The position numbers were made by a program, and so were the translations under genes. From NCBI GenBank assembly GCA_949358305.1, contig OX442324.1:6019575-6083574 (forward strand): 64,000 bases of DNA. Reading direction: 5' to 3'. The DNA comes from Strigamia acuminata (lineage: Eukaryota; Arthropoda; Chilopoda; Geophilomorpha; Linotaeniidae). The notes beneath the pieces were generated by a model. The model searched no databases, was not told where the DNA came from, and saw nothing but the letters and a program-made list of their open reading frames with translations. Below are positions 37,398 to 50,016 of the stretch, piece after piece (the stretch's first letter is position 1; the number at the start of each line of letters is the position of its first letter).

Positions 37398-40300
37398 TTA
37401 CACTTTTGAGAGGTAACATGCTCGGTCGCAATACTGGTTAGCATCGGAGGAGCCTATCAGATGCAATTGTCCAGGATTGAACACTAAATCGATGATGTAT
37501 TTTTCTGTCAGCCGCTCTTTATCCGCCTAAATGCAACAAAAACACGAATGCCACCGACCCAACTTAGCATTAAAAAGCGAAGCTTACCGATTGCCTTTTA
37601 GTGGGGAGCAAAACCTCGTTCCAAATACGGCGCAAGTTGCCTCGCACTAACGAACAGGGAATCCCAATGTGGTCTGCCAATGCCTAGCCAAAAGACACAA
37701 AAGAATTGCGAGCTGAGATGCTAGAAATGAATTGGTTTTGCATACTTTGAAAAGAAGGGATCTTGCTCGAAATAGTGTTTTGGTCAGACTTCCGATAGGC
37801 AAAACATTACTCGTGTATTTACATTTCAAGTGACTAATTTCCATCTCGGGACGGTATGCGTGAATGCTGTCAATGCCAAATTTCCCTCCCATTTTCTCAT
37901 TGACAAATTTGGCTAAAGCTTTCGCTTGGGTGTGAATATTACTAATTGGAAGAATCGTTTCTATGACTTCTTCCAAATATTTGATCAACACTGGATCTCT
38001 ATTTGGTCGGAAAACCATGCTGGAACTGCTCGCATCTGACGATGTTTCATCGTCTGACGTTACAGAACTAAAATATTAATTGAAATTTAATAATTCTAAA
38101 CCGAAATTATTGTTTGCTTACAATACGGTGGCTTGCTGTTGAAAATTCACGAGTAGAATTGGTGGTTTTGAGTTTATTGGCGCAATACTAAAATTCTCGA
38201 GGGTTTGGAATTTATTTTCCCACGGCCAAGTTCCAACATCATAAAACAAGTCGTAAATGTGATCTGTCGCAGCTAGATAACCGTTGTAACCGTATTTCGC
38301 CGGTAGATGAGTCGAGAAAATTCGTTCCAAAACAAGATCCGCGTAATTCCCTCTGTTTTTCCATTTGCAGTGTTGAGATAACAAATGAACAATTCTGCAA
38401 ATAAACATTTCGGTTGTAAATTCATCAAAAAAACAAAACAAATTACCCATGTTCGCATAAAGAGACCGCTACGTCATTGTAAACACCAATAGTCGATATT
38501 ATCCATAATGCTTTCAGATAAATCTCTGGCTTTGATAGTGAAAGCAATTTTACTAATGACGCGATGCCATGCTGTAAAAACTGAAAATCAAAATCATATT
38601 TTTATTTTTCATTTTTTTTTTGTTTAGTAATTAAATTAAATTACTTGGCTTCTGGCTTCACAATCACAAATATAAGCTGCAATTGCAGTACATGTATTCA
38701 ACTGAACGGTTATATCTCTGAAAAGAGAGTTATTTAAATGAAATCAGTTGTACATATTGTAAATTTGTACCGCGATTGAAGACAGTATATGAATCCAGGT
38801 ATAACATTTGCATGCAAAGCATCTTCTCTCGCTTCTCTGACAATTGCCATGTTAGTAAGACACGCAGCTGCGGCAGCTTGCAATTCGAAGTTTGGTATGA
38901 AAAGAAATTCAGATAGTACATCCAGCGCTTTACAATCACGAACCTCGCTACAATTTTTGACGTAGCATTTAATTTTGATCCAAAACGAACATTTGTCGAG
39001 CTATTTACTTGCAATTTTTGTACGATGTGTAAGTCATGTTTGCGAGAGCAACAGTTGCTGACAGACGCACAAACTCATCGTTACTGTTCAGAAGATGCAC
39101 CAAGCGTTCTACACCACCTGGATTTAGGTATCAGAATTTTCAATTAATTTTTGCAATAATTTTTTTAAAACCACCTGCTTCTTTGAGACTATCTCGCCAA
39201 CGTCTTTGATGGGCAAATGCCGCGATAATTTGAGTACTGGCGGCCTGTACAGCTGGGACGTCGCTGTTCAAAAATCCAATCATAAATTTTTCAATTTCTT
39301 CATTTTGAACTAATTTTATGTTTTTGGCTGCAAAAGATGTAGTTTGTTTATTTGTTTATTACTCGAACAACAATGTTTACGGTTTTTGAATAATTTATAG
39401 AGAACTTTAAGCGTCCACAGTTTCACTTCGACTTTTTCAGTTTTTTTTAGCATGTCGATAGACAGAGCTAATAAGCCATTGTTGCATAAAAACTTTAAGA
39501 AAAGAAATATATATTTATTCCGATCGATGGGTTTAGTTTAGATAATTGTTCATCTTTTTTAATACTTGTTCACAGTCTGGATCTTCCAGGCAGTTGTTAA
39601 CTATACGTAAACTGTCGACGTGAAATTCACTTTGCGCTTTGTTTTCCAACACTTGCAGTAATACGGTGAGTCCACCCGAATCTACAAAATTGACCTGCTT
39701 CTGTCCTGTTTTATATTTATTTCTATTTTATAATCGAGTCATTTGACGACTTAAATTTAGATGTAAATCAAATTTAATTACTTTTACTTGTAGCACGGAC
39801 TAAACATAAAAAAGTCAACTGTTGAATCACCTCAAATTCAGATTTCAGTAAAAGAAAAAGGGATAATAATCCGCCCATTTCGCATAAAATTTTCACCGCA
39901 TTTACATTCTGGAAGAAAAAAAATTATTTAGCATATATTTTTAATTCAATTTATCGACATTATGTGACTTGTAAGAGATTGGAGAAAATTTCAACTGAAT
40001 TTTTCTGGATGTCTGGATCTCTAACCAACAAAAACTTAGCAACGAGGGGAATCCCATTGAGTTTCATGATTGTGTTTCGGCCATGATAATCGACTGACAT
40101 CCAAGATAATGTTAGGGTTGCGTATTCAATAATCAGAACATCGTATAGATCAGAGTCTGACAGAATGTCCAATAATATCGGAATGACATCGAGGCGTCTC
40201 AATTCAACTCTGATATCGACTGAAATCATTTAGTATATACTGATAATTACTAAAACTTGCATTTTTAAAAATAGATATGTACTCAGTGATGCAAGAAGCC

Positions 40301-40702
40301 CGCAGTTCATGCAGGCATATTTAATGATGCTAGTATTTGAATGGCGTAAATGTGGAATAAGCAATTCCAAAATTCCAACAGACTTTGCTTCTGCTTTGTT
40401 CTTGTCACCTTGTAATTGAATTTTTTTTTTTAAAAAATATATATAAATATAAATTTACAAGATTGGCTTTTCCGCTAAACACGAAAAATAAATCAACTTT
40501 TCTCTACAAATTTCATGATCGACCCGAGTGCTTTTAAAACAATTTCGTCCTCAGAACTCCTCAATAAGAGCGCAATTGTAGTTAAGGCTTGGCTTTCGAA
40601 TGTAACCGATTGCAACTAGAAATTTTCAATAAATCAATTTTTAAGGTCGTTTAATGTTTATTTAATCACCTCTTCTGAATTGACTTTGCGTTGTAAACTC
40701 AT
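37398..40702 (-). CDS. ARMC3: ARMC3-like armadillo-repeat protein with C-terminal EDR1-like domain
   Basis: Sixteen minus-strand exons in coding order: 40670-40702, 40498-40615, 40283-40408, 39969-40219, 39788-39908, 39566-39681, 39381-39492, 39175-39327, 39009-39117, 38771-38947, 38645-38717, 38447-38571, 38122-38394, 37746-38067, 37588-37683, 37398-37526. They give about 777 aa (human ARMC3 872). The first two thirds are helical armadillo repeats, for example GVERLVHLLNSNDEFVRLSA and ELQAAAAACLTNMAIVREA. The C-terminus has the EDR1/peptidase-like block: IHTQAKALAKFVNEKMGGK, RARSLLFKALADHIGIPCSL, VRGNLRRIWNEVLLP, YIIDLVFNPGQLHLIG. ARMC3 is expressed in testis and ciliated cells and is needed for sperm flagella in mammals. 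Function here is inferred by orthology. Confidence 0.82.
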
Positions 40703-41221
40703 TTTGCGTGCTAATAGCTTTCAAAATATGTTTCTTGCAACGTAATAGCTTTTTAAAGAGTGATTACGATTACGGTAAGTAGTATTTCTCGGGCATTTCT
40801 GTTCCAATCCAACAGAACGTGGCAAGCGATGCACTAGTGGATCGGTATTTAGTAACCCTCACAATGCGGCGTGCAAAATGATGTAATATTTTGTTTTATT
40901 TTCGCGAGATAACAATTTAGTTTGATTATAAATAATGATGTAATAGCTAGTGCATCCACAACCTAAATAAAGTTCCCCAAACGAATCGGATGCGTTCGCT
41001 TGACCTCCCATGTGACATCCAGTGACATCAAATCAGTTATTGCATTGCGCATGCGTAGGAACGTCGCAAAAGTGAGTTTCCTCGAGTTTAGTGTTGTTTA
41101 GGTTTAGCACTCACCTGTTACATGAAAAGGAACTTAGATATCAATTTTAATTATGCGTATAAAATGATATAGAAGGACAGGAGGCTAATCCCTTAACTAA
41201 GTGCTGATATTTGCTGTCAAA
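40703..41221. promoter_or_regulatory. divergent promoter interval, ARMC3-like / JIP3
   Basis: 519 bp between divergent ATGs, with no TATA box recognised. It holds the promoters and 5' UTRs of both genes. No repeats were seen. Confidence 0.4.
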
Positions 41222-44200
41222 ATGGATATGGAACAGGAAACGGTGTACGGTACGCACGAAGATTCACATGCCGTTATGTCAGAAAAAGTACAGTCGTGGG
41301 CGAGTAGCATTTACCAGGAGTTCGAAAGACTGATCACTAAATACGACGAAGACGTAGTTAAAGATTTAATGCCGTTGGTTGTCACTGTGCTGGAAAGTTT
41401 GGACATTTCGTACACCCAGAGTCAGGAACACGAAGTCGAGTTGGAATTGCAAAGGGATGACAACGAGCAACTTATGACTCAATACGAAAGAGAAAAACAA
41501 TTAAGAAAAGCAGCGGAACAGGTAACGCACTGCTGCTTTTGGTTATTTTCTGCATAATTATTATGTTGCAAATTCCACTAGAAATGTCTCGAGATGGAAG
41601 ATGCGATTGAGGAAGAAACTAAGGAGTTGCAAGGCAAAATTGAATGTTTGGAGTCGATCGTGAGGATGCTAGAATTAAAATCAAAAAATTCGACCGACCA
41701 TGGTAAATAGAAGAATAAAAATTTAAAATTTAAAAAAAAAAAAAATTTATCATTATATTTTTTATTGTTTTATTGGTTTTTTTTTTTGTTTTTTAAATTT
41801 ATTTTTTATTTTTTTAGTTACGAGATTAGAAGAAAAGGAAGGTGACATGAAAAAGGAATACAACAAATTGCACGAGCGATACACAGAAGTAGATTTCTAT
41901 CAATAATACGCATACGTGTTGTATTTTTATTGCTTTTCGGGGTTAAAAATTTATTTTTATCATTTAATAGTTGTTTAAAACTCACATGGATTATATTGAA
42001 AGAACGAAAATTTTATTTGGAACGGATAGAATGGATCAACTGCCAACTGCAACCAAACGGTATCCTGATCCAGAAAAACAAATTCAAAATGTTTCTTATT
42101 TAATTGAATATTTTTTTTCATCTTCTATAGATCGAATCTTCCAGTGACGCAAGTGAAATCTGGATTTGCGACTGTATATAACGTTAATGCTGTTGATTCA
42201 CCGGTAAAAGTTAGCGGTAGCCCCGTCGATTTCTCGAATATGACATCACCCAATCGAAGCTCCGATTCTGCCACAAGCTTGAGGAGCGAATTACAAGTTG
42301 AGTTAATTTATTTTCTGTAGTTCGAAGTTACTAATTGTAAACTTCAGGAAACTAGCGTTACATCTAGTCGGGATCAAGAAATCAGACTGATGGACACATC
42401 TGACGTTTCTCTAAGTTGTTTAAATGAACATTTTAATATTTAAAATTTAAAATTTAAAATTCATTTGTGTTTTTTGCAGAAGAGGGAGGATGGACTGCCA
42501 ATATGAATGTTGAATCTTTGGATTTGGTCAGTTGTACATCAGATTTAGAGGAAGTGGAAGATATTTCACAAGATCCGAATATTGGTCCTGAAAATAGACT
42601 GGATCCTCCCAGGTTTTTAACAGTTTTTAATAATGTTTGTTGTAAATGCTTAATTTCTTTTCATAACAAGATCTGTACGACGACCAAACAGTTTATATCA
42701 GGAATTAAGTTTTCAAGATTCTAATGCATTGGGTGATGTCGATGAAGGAGCTGATATCACAGGTAAAACATAAAAATACTATATTTGTAACTTAGCATTA
42801 CTCATTTTTCAAACTAAAATTAATAAAATTCCTTTACTTTTTTCTTATTACAAGGTGGTTGGGTACATCCGGGCGAGTATGCCTCATCTGGTTAGTTAGT
42901 CATGATTTAGAGCTTGACAATGTTATCATTATATTTAATATTTCTTAATTTGCATTGAATGCGTCGTTTATTTTATTTATTTTTTCTTTTTATGCTTTTT
43001 AAATTTCCTTTTTTTTTTTCTTTTTTTTTGTGGCATGGTTTTGTTTTGTTTTGTAGATAGTGGCAGCGAAAGAGCTGAGAATGATCCAGAACCATCTCTG
43101 AATGGTATGCATGCAATTTTTATTGTTTGATTTTATTATTTTGATTATATTTTTTAAAGCTAACTTAGATGCTTCATTTCGTTTTAAATTCATTTTTTAT
43201 TTAAGTTAATTTTAATTTATTTATATATTTTTTAAAAAACTTTATCGTATTTTATTAGAAATTAATGACTAATGAACTAACTGTTTGTTTTTTGTTTTTC
43301 ACTTGTTGCGTTTTAACCACTGGCAGTAAACGACAACTTTTTCGGTAAGGAAAACTGGGCAGTTAATTTTTTAAATTTTACTACTTTAGAACAGTTGATT
43401 ATAGTAAAAAAAAAAAAAAAAAAAATTGTATTTGTGTATTTTAAATAACATTTAAATTTTTTTCAATAAGGAATGGGAAAAGAAGTGGAGAATTTGATTC
43501 AGGAAAATACCGAATTGCTTGCTATGAAGTGAGTCAAACTAATTCTCCTATTTTAAACTTTGTGCTTATTTGACGAATTTCTTTACAGAAATGCACTGAA
43601 TGTGGTAAAAGATGATCTGATTGCACAACTGGATGACATAACGAGGTATTGATTGGAAAAAAAATTGAAGAAAAAGTAATATGAATGCAAATTTTAAATT
43701 ATTTTTGTAGCGAACACGAAATCCTCGTTCAAGAAGTTCATTCTCTCAAAGCAGTGAAGGAAAAAATGCGACAACGCCTAGTGGAACTAGAAGAAGAATT
43801 GAAGAAGATAAAAGATGAAGCGGAGAAAAATACGAAATCAACCAAATATGACGACGAGGTTTAAAGAATTTTATTTGAAAAAAAAAAATGACGCTTTAAT
43901 CCGATGGTTTTTTAGGAGGACGTTCCAATGGCGCAACGGAAACGCTTTACTCGAGTGGAGATGGCACGGGTGTTGATGGAAAGGAATCAATACAAGGAAC
44001 GTTTTATGGAGCTGCAAGAAGCCGTGCGATGGACCGAAATGATAAGAGCGTCAAGAACCGATTCGACGTTGGAGGGCAAAAAGGACCACACTTCGGTGTG
44101 GCGATTGTAAGTTTGATTGTTTAGTAGAATTGGGCGGGGAAGTAGCTAAAGCGAGTTTGCAGTGTATGCATTGTTGTAATTGCCTTAATTCCTCCATATG

Positions 44201-47200
44201 CTGCAGTTCAAATGAGGTCCCTTTACGTGAGCAAATCTTGTGCAGGTATTTTTTTTACTGCATTCGCTATAGCCAGCATGTTTTTGCAAAATAAATTACG
44301 TAAAAATAAAGGATGAATAAAAATAAAATAAGCCCTGGTATCGGTTGGTTTTTAATGATATGTATATGTGTATATTTTTATTTAGTTTCAGCAGTTTGTT
44401 CGGTTCCTCGGAAAAACCACAAAGAAAGCCATTGCCGTTCGTGAATGTACGCTACAATGCACCCACACACCACGTGAGTCCCGCTCTGGATGCAATGAGA
44501 CGGAAGAATTTGGGCGATCGTAGGAAAGGGTTTGATTTTCTGGACAGTGAATTGTAAGTTGTTTACACATTGAAGCATCAAGAGATAAATCGCGAATAAA
44601 TGATTGCAGGGCGTCGGAAAAATTCCAAGCTCAAAGAGCGCGAGAACGACGCGAACAGTACAAACAAGTTCGGGCTCACGTGAAAAAAGATGATGGACGT
44701 ATGCAGGCGTACGGCTGGAGTCTACCTGCAAAAACAAGCTCACTCGTATCGAAGCCAGCCAACCTAGATGTCACCTCCCTAAAATCGAATTTGCACGTAC
44801 CCGTCCCCGTCCCGGTTTATTGTCGGCCTCTAATGGAAAAACAGGTATTAACTTACGATGTTTTCAAGAAGTATAAGCCGACGAACTGACGATTTTTTGC
44901 TTGTTTGTAGAGAGATAGTTTAACGGACGAAAAAGGTGATAAAAAAGAGTTTGAAATCAACGAGGTAATGACGCTGTGTTTTGGTAAATGAGTTTGATGT
45001 AATTTGAATTGTTTTTGGTTCAGATTTGGTGCGCTGCTGGGGTTAATTTAACGGGAGGACGGACTTGGGACGGTGGTTCTGTAGTAGGTGCTAGCATTTT
45101 CTACTCTAATTCTAGCGAGAAAGAAGATAAATCTCACGAAGAAAAGTCGGAAGTAGAGCAGTTGAATCAAGAATTGAAGGTTTCTTTCTTTTACTCTTTT
45201 TTTTTGTGTTTTTTTTTCAATTTTTTTTTTCTTCAGGATCAAGAAAAAGATCGAATTGAGTGCGAAGAATTGGAGAAATCACTGTCATCTCTAGTCTGGA
45301 TTTGTACTAGCACTCATTCTAAAAGCAAAGTTTCGGTAATAGATGCAAATAATCCAGCAGATATATTAGACTCATTTGACGTGTGTACATCACACCTTTT
45401 GTACATTGCTAGTGTACCTGGTGCGTACGAATACGTTACCGGTATTGAATTGGTAATTTTTACTCAAATTATTTGTGTTTTAGGTGCTAAAGAAAATGAT
45501 TATTCCGTCGATTACGACATAAATGTTAGTGTTCGAAATGAATGCAATGATGAGAGTGAAGAGGTGGATCAATCGAAATGGGACGATGCGTCAGGGACTG
45601 AAAGCAAAATAGGAAACGTCACTTTTGTTAGTTGTGCAACCGATGAAAATAATAGCTCCCGTTCGCCAACACCTGGAACAGCTTCGAGTCAAGAAATGCA
45701 AAATGGTAATGGTAAAAGTTGTATTGAAATGAAAATGTTGCGACTAATAGTTGAATGTTTTTCGTTTCAGAATCGCAATCGAATGAAGTTGAGACGGAAG
45801 TAGAGTTAGCACAATTCGCGCATCCCGACAACAGGGAAAGGAGAATGACCAACGAATCGTCCGATGTGATCAAAGATGGCATAAGTGAGATAAATCGCAG
45901 CAACGAAGTCGTTTACGAGGAGATGGAGAAAATGAGCAGCGTTCTGCCGACTATATGGCTGGGGTCGCAAAGTGGCAATTTATACGTTCATTCAGCCGTA
46001 GCTCAGTGGCGTCTGTGCTTGCATACTGTCAAACTAAAAGATTCCATTTTGAGCATAGCGTATGTTTGAAATTTTTTAGAAAAGAAAAAATGATTTTTTT
46101 TTTTTTACAAATTTTTTTTTTAAATTTTTTTTTTTATACAGTAATTCTTTTATAGTCACGTCAAAGGTCGGGTTTTAGTTGCTATGGCTGATGGCACTCT
46201 AGCTGTTTTTCGGCGTGGAAAAGGTACGTATTTTGATGAATTGTTCACTTTTTTTTAATTTTAAAATTTTAAAAATTTAAAAATTTTCCAGATGGTCAGT
46301 GGGATTTGAACAATTATCATTTGCTGGATTTGGGTCGCCCTCATCACAGTATTCGCTGCGTTGCTGTTGTACACAACACCGTTTGGTGCGGATATCGCAA
46401 TAAAATCCACGTTGTCGATCCAAAGACTTTAAAGTTGGAAAAATCGTTTGATGCTCATCCCCGAAAAGAAAGCCAAGTGCGTCAAATGGCCTGGGTTGGT
46501 GACGGCGTGTGGGTGTCAATTCGATTGGATAGTACTTTGCGTCTCTACCACGCACATACCTATCAGCATTTACAGGATGTAGATATAGAACCCTATGTCA
46601 GCAAAATGCTAGGTAAAACTTATTGATTGGGGTCGATTTTCAATCGCTGTATCGCTCTAACCAAACTTCGTTCGACTTGCAGGCACAGGCAAATTAGGTT
46701 TCTCTTTTGTACGTATTACGGCACTTCACATTTCTTGCAACAGACTTTGGATGGGAACTGGCAACGGAGTAATCATCTCGCTGCCTCTTTCAGACAGTAA
46801 ATTCGTTTGTAATGAAAGTATTCGTTTATGTTTTAATTTGTCATTTCTCATTTTAGAAGACGCAAAACAGTCGTACTCGAGCAGTTCGATCAGTGGTGGT
46901 AAAACGCCGGGTGGCGTTGTTCGGGTGTACGCAAATCCCAACGACAAACTGACACCGGGCAGTTTTATACCTTACTGTTCTATGGCTCAAGCACAACTGT
47001 CATTTCATGGCCACAGAGACGCTGTTAAATTTTTTGTATCTGTTCCGGGTAAATACCAGACAATTTTTATTTAATTTACCTGAATGATTTTTTATTTTTG
47101 TCTTTTTGCTTAAGGTTCTGGTGGCATGAGCGCTGCAAGTAATTCTTCACGTCCGCAGTCGTTAGAAAATAATTCGTCGCATGAATCGGACGATGCTTTC

Positions 47201-47689
47201 AACAAGGCAAAGAGTATGCTGGTTTTGTCAGGGGGAGAAGGATACATCGATTTCCGTATAGGTAAATGGACATGGAAGTATTGTTTGGGTGTGAGTTGCG
47301 AGGTCTAAAATTTAGGCCGCCTCTTAATTAGTTGACGACGATTCTTCGGACATTGCTAGTCATCTCATCGTTTGGCAAGTTGAGAAATGACTAAACCTTT
47401 ATTTTAGCCAACTTCATATCACTGGAATGGGTACGCATCCTCAAATTTGGGTTTATACTTTCTCGTTCCTTTTTGGTGATGGTTTAGTTTGAGGCTGGGT
47501 ACCTATTATTTTGACTTGATTCCGTGGTTGTGTGATTTATACGCGTTTCTATTGTTTTGTTTTGCAGGAGACGGTGAAGATGAGGAAAGCGAGGCGATTG
47601 CGACTCGCGAAATGAGCGAAAAACAGCCACACACACTTTCTAAAGTGGAACGAAGTCACTTGATAGTGTGGCAAGTCGGTAACATGTAA
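41222..47689 (+). CDS. syd: JIP3/JIP4 (Sunday driver) kinesin-JNK scaffold
   Basis: Twenty-nine exons including one probable cassette: 41222-41521, 41582-41702, 41818-41888, 41971-42059, 42131-42296, 42348-42414, 42480-42612, 42671-42762, 42855-42890, 43057-43104, 43327-43344, 43471-43528, 43589-43645, 43711-43858, 43916-44106, 44207-44245 (cassette), 44386-44553, 44610-44844, 44911-44964, 45024-45179, 45237-45420, 45484-45705, 45771-46059, 46156-46223, 46292-46612, 46683-46796, 46857-47048, 47115-47261, 47568-47689. About 1288 aa without the cassette. Order: RH1 domain ([16 protein letters not shown]), coiled coils, leucine-zipper region ([20 protein letters not shown]), RH2 domain ([20 protein letters not shown]), then a WD40-like beta-propeller ([52 protein letters not shown]). 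The scaffold links kinesin-1, dynein and Arf6/Rab8-36 cargoes to JNK signalling. Three microexons (18, 36, 48 bp) occur. Confidence 0.96.
43409..43425. repeat. poly(A) run in JIP3 intron
   Basis: A-run of about 17 bp in the intron after the 18-bp microexon. Confidence 0.8.
44207..44245 (+). other. in-frame 39-bp cassette exon in JIP3
   Basis: It is flanked by a CTGCAG acceptor and a CAG/GTATTT donor. Its phases (enter 2, leave 2) let it be included or skipped without frame change, adding 13 residues containing [10 protein letters not shown] between the RH2 domain and the FFSSLFG segment. The vertebrate JIP3/4 sequences I remember read directly through this point, so it is likely optional. 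Confidence 0.6.
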
Positions 47690-49639
47690 AGGGAGTTTGT
47701 ACTTATTATTAATATATTACTAGTACATTCTAAGATGCGAATAAATTTTCTATTTAATGTTTTCGTTTTAATAATTGTAAATTCGGTTGTAAAATATTTC
47801 AGTCAAAACAATTTAGAAATCTCAGTTATATTTCCGACAGTCGGGCATGAGAGATGAGGTCGAATGAAATATGTACTGTTGTATTTATTTTTAATGGAAA
47901 TTGTTTTCATTCATAGATAAATAAATTTACATTTGCTATCGTAATAATTTGTTTATTTCCCTCGTAAATTACAAGGTTAGCATTTGCTGATTTGCTAAAT
48001 GTGATTTGCTGATTTGCCATAAAATCTTCAGTTGATTTTTAGGTGATTTGCTAGATTAGCTGCTGACTTGTTTAAGGAGTTTCATAAATGACATGCTGAA
48101 GGCGCTGAAGTGATTGTTCCAATAATCACAGTCACTGCATATTGAGGACTCACGCCAGGCTCAAGTGATTATTTTGCATGTCGCTTGTCTCTTATTTATG
48201 TTTTTTATTTTTATTTTCTCTGATGAACTTTATTTTTGTTATTTATTTATTTGTTTTTGTAAAATTAAATTGATTATTTATTTTTATTTATTTAATAATT
48301 TACAACAAACTCTTTTTCTTACTTTGTTACTTTAAGCATTCTTTAACACTAGCAACTCCTTTTCAGACGATTATACATAAGCGCTGAAGTGCTGAAGCAA
48401 TTATTCATGTGATTGGCCCTCACAGGTTATATGATAATTGCTTCAGCACAATAATCATCACAATCGTAATAATCACTTCAGCATGTCATTTCTTTATGAA
48501 ACTTCATATTTTTGAAACCCCTTATTGTATGTCGGCCTCCTCAACTCCATGTCACTGACATCAAAGTAACCGCCCAACATTGCCCTACTGTCTCTCCTCT
48601 CTACTCTACTGTGGGGTTTGAAAGATAACACGACTATCGAGTCTAGGCCCCGGTGTTGAAGCAACTCTAGTAACGAAACTTGTCACCAAGTGGCACTGAA
48701 AACATGAGGGCCATGTTCTTCTGTGATAGTACAATCAAAGGATAGTGGAATCAAGGATGTAGAAGGTGGAATGCCATTATGCTTTCAGCACCACATGGTG
48801 GCAAGTTTTGTAACTGGGACATTTCACTGGTCAAAGCTTGGAGAGTCGCTTCAACATCTGTTCTCTTACACTGTGCTATAGGCAAACTCGATTCCTCAAA
48901 TCAAGTGATAGTGAAAATGATTTTTAAAGATTTTATATTATTAATGAAGGCAAAGTACGAAGATAAGCAAAAAATATATAATCTCGAATTTTTTGGATTT
49001 TGGAGCGAGCGAATTTTTTTTAACGTTACAAGTTCGAAAAGCCGAATTTAGGTGGCGTTAGGTGGGAAAGGGGCGAGGGGTCCAACAATCAGAATCTGCC
49101 TGTCAGAGATTCGAATCTTTCATACTCCGTATAATTTTTGAAATTTGATGTGGTATTCGGTTGGGATTCGGAAAGATTGAGATGATTATTTTAATAAAAA
49201 AGTTGAAAAATTTTAACTTTTGTTCATTTTCAAAAAAAAAATCAAAACTTTTATAAAAATTAAAGATTCAGGGATTCGGATTCAGAAAGATTCGGAAGCC
49301 CATGTCAGAGATTCGGTTGAATGTCGGATCCCTCGGAAACGGGAAAGGTCACGCACACGCGCAGTAGGGGCTGGGTTCTAGGCAGCGACCGCAAGTAGGA
49401 CAGATGGTAAGAGTCAGTCGAGTCAGACTGCATTGTGGGAAGAAGAAGAGTAAGACCGAAATAGATAGCAGATCCAAAAAAACAGCAGCGCCATCTAAGC
49501 TTATTGCACAAACGTTTTGCGGAAACAAACAAATTGAGGGAAGGTCAGTCTCACTTGTTTAGTCAAGCGTAATAAATAAAAATTCACATTATTTTGGCAA
49601 CTGACAGTTATTTATTCTTTTTGATTATTTATTTCTAAT
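47690..49639. other. intergenic between JIP3 and retrotransposon
   Basis: AATAAA at 47740-47745 is a candidate JIP3 poly(A) signal. At about 47980-48060 there are short irregular tgatttgct repeats, then the MITE-like element described separately. At 49080-49330 the phrase cagagattcg and relatives of gattcgg recur several times. On the minus strand 49489-49497 reads TAGATGGCG. The open frame 48779-49051 has no recognisable similarity and is not called a gene. Confidence 0.5.
48076..48505. mobile_element. MITE-like element with inverted ends
   Basis: The left end (48077-48114, gagtttcataaatgacatgc then tgaag..gaagtgatt) is repeated in inverse at the right end (48471-48505, aatcacttcagcatgtcatt then tctttatgaaacttc). 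A second inverted pair lies inside: gctgaagcaattatt near 48391 and its inverse ataattgcttcagc near 48434. The element is about 430 bp, AT-rich and non-coding, as expected for a miniature inverted-repeat element. No clear target-site duplication was found, so the borders are approximate. Confidence 0.65.
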
Positions 49640-49644
49640 CCTAA

Positions 49645-49850
49645 TGTTGTGTATTTAAACTATTTGATTGTTACAGTACAATGATTGACATGTGTAATAC
49701 AAATTGATTGTTTATTGCGGTTGCCTTGGCAGCCGTTCTGAGAATAAATCAGTATGTGCAAATGAGTGAATAAGTGTACATGTGTTGTCTTGCCGTCCCG
49801 TTGGGACAGGCTTATTTTAGGAGATGATCTGTTTGGCTTGGAATGCTAAA
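49645..49850 (+). repeat. 5' long terminal repeat
   Basis: 206 bp starting TGTTGTGTATTTAAAC and ending GGAATGCTAAA. It matches the 3' LTR base for base by eye. It contains AATAAA at its centre (gagaataaatcag), a likely poly(A) signal. The end is not the usual CA. Confidence 0.93.
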
Positions 49851-50016
49851 GTGGCGCAGTTGACCAGGCATACAGCCTGCGCGGTTGGGGATTTCGGCAA
49901 AATCAAGGACATTAATTAAAGAACAAACGAGCAGTTTGCAAGACGAAAAACGGACGTAACCGTTGCATTTGGAACGTCGAACGTTCGATCGTATTCCATC
50001 TTGACCAGCCGACACA

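Noticed and set aside
42060-42130. Possible U12-type intron in JIP3 (donor GTATCCT)
   Set aside because: No TTCCTTAAC-like branch site lies near the acceptor, and a polypyrimidine tract is present, so it is most likely a U2 intron with a chance donor match.
48779-49051. Open frame of 90 codons between JIP3 and the retrotransposon
   Set aside because: It has no recognisable similarity and no neighbouring exons in phase; its codons become AT-rich and low-complexity toward the end.
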